Translations under genes and position numbers: made by a program
Shown: piece by piece, positions 63,884 through 64,000 of the stretch
Numbering within the stretch: position 1 is the first letter of the stretch
How the letters are laid out: every line of letters begins with the position of its first letter
NCBI RefSeq assembly: GCF_000819725.1
Contig: NZ_CDDH01000028.1
Location: forward strand, 1 to 64,000
Reading direction: 5' to 3'
Source: Aeromonas australiensis
Lineage (GTDB): Bacteria; Pseudomonadota; Gammaproteobacteria; Enterobacterales; Aeromonadaceae
DNA length: 64,000 bases
The notes under the pieces: generated by a model
The model's input: the letters and a program-made list of their open reading frames with translations, nothing else
Databases searched by the model: none
What the model was told of the DNA's origin: nothing

Positions 63884-64000
63884 TTATCCGCCGATCGAGG
63901 CGAGATGAGGGGTGATACCGGCATTGCCCTCATGGAGACGATGGGTGGCACTCTTGCCCGCCAGTGCCGCGCGAATGCGCTGTTGCAGCTCATCGGATTG
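63884..64000 (-). CDS. 3' end of a gene cut by the window edge (unidentified)
   Basis: A minus-strand frame open from the window end to TAA at 63886 encodes QSDELQQRIRAALAGKSATHR and continues to a C-terminus GITPHLASIGG. Its composition is coding-like and a terminator follows directly. Only 38 residues are visible; I do not recognise the protein. The nap operon is the next downstream unit, so a regulator or electron-transfer protein is possible, but nothing in the fragment shows it. Confidence 0.55.
   Translation of the reverse strand, partial: QSDELQQRIRAALAGKSATHRLHEGNAGITPHLASIGG

Noticed and set aside
1-64000. CRISPR arrays, insertion sequences, prophage or integron elements
   Set aside because: No regularly spaced repeats, transposase or integrase-like products, or terminal inverted repeats were seen. 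The tRNA-Ser gene has no attachment-site duplication or integrase nearby.

Overview
The window is a contiguous chromosomal segment of a GC-rich facultatively anaerobic gammaproteobacterium, most likely Aeromonas. The genus is inferred from remembered protein resemblance and gene repertoire: Tus, FabV, a napFDAGHBC operon, a Braun lipoprotein and an FMN-riboswitch-controlled ribB. No search was possible. Nearly every base is accounted for by housekeeping or metabolic genes. I see no insertion sequence, prophage, integron, CRISPR array or defence island.

Layout. 1-5.1 kb: the replication fork-arrest gene tus converges on a very large SNF2-type helicase, whose 5' side holds a possible structured leader. 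5.5-5.7 kb: tRNA-Ser(CGA) with its own promoter and terminator. 6-14.6 kb: envelope and lipid genes (an L,D-transpeptidase, a DUF481 outer-membrane protein, a dicarboxylate transporter, a MaoC-type hydratase behind a FadR-like site, rlmF, nlpC, a phosphopantetheinyl transferase overlapping cnoX, and lpp). 14.8-23.2 kb: ribB with its FMN riboswitch, purU, a DUF945 protein, clsA, a YceB-like protein, a GNAT enzyme, a lytic transglycosylase, aqpZ and a DUF1653 protein. 23.5-31 kb: alaA, fabV, a histidine phosphatase, then a cysteine-catabolism cluster (YheO-type regulator, cyuA, ridA, divergent cyuP). 31-44.9 kb: a chemoreceptor, small unknown genes, speA, pepT, an OlsF-like ornithine-lipid synthase behind a triple Pho box, a SelW-like protein next to an adenosylhomocysteinase-like protein, yceI and a LysR regulator. 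44.9-51.8 kb: fhs, a second chemoreceptor, folE and moeAB. 51.8-64 kb: an alpha/beta hydrolase, modABC, moaBCDE and the complete periplasmic nitrate reductase operon, followed by the 3' end of another gene at the window edge.

How the genes work together. The last 14 kb form a functional unit: molybdate uptake (modABC), molybdopterin assembly (moaBCDE, moeAB) and the molybdoenzyme NapA with its electron-transfer partners. moaA is missing from the cluster. purU and fhs run opposite reactions around formate and formyl-tetrahydrofolate. Lpp and the L,D-transpeptidase are a substrate-enzyme pair for tethering the outer membrane to peptidoglycan. RidA, CyuA and CyuP make a coherent pathway for cysteine uptake, cleavage and removal of 2-aminoacrylate. 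ClsA and the OlsF-like enzyme are both membrane-lipid enzymes.

The most notable observations are a 31-codon 'mini-MoaD' wedged between moaD and moaE, created by a partial tandem duplication and still ending in Gly-Gly; three in-phase PhoB heptamers upstream of the ornithine-lipid synthase; a FadR-like operator before the MaoC hydratase; and a structured region with a Shine-Dalgarno-masking hairpin, a short open frame and a terminator before the SNF2 helicase. I did not find a convincing new multi-gene system.
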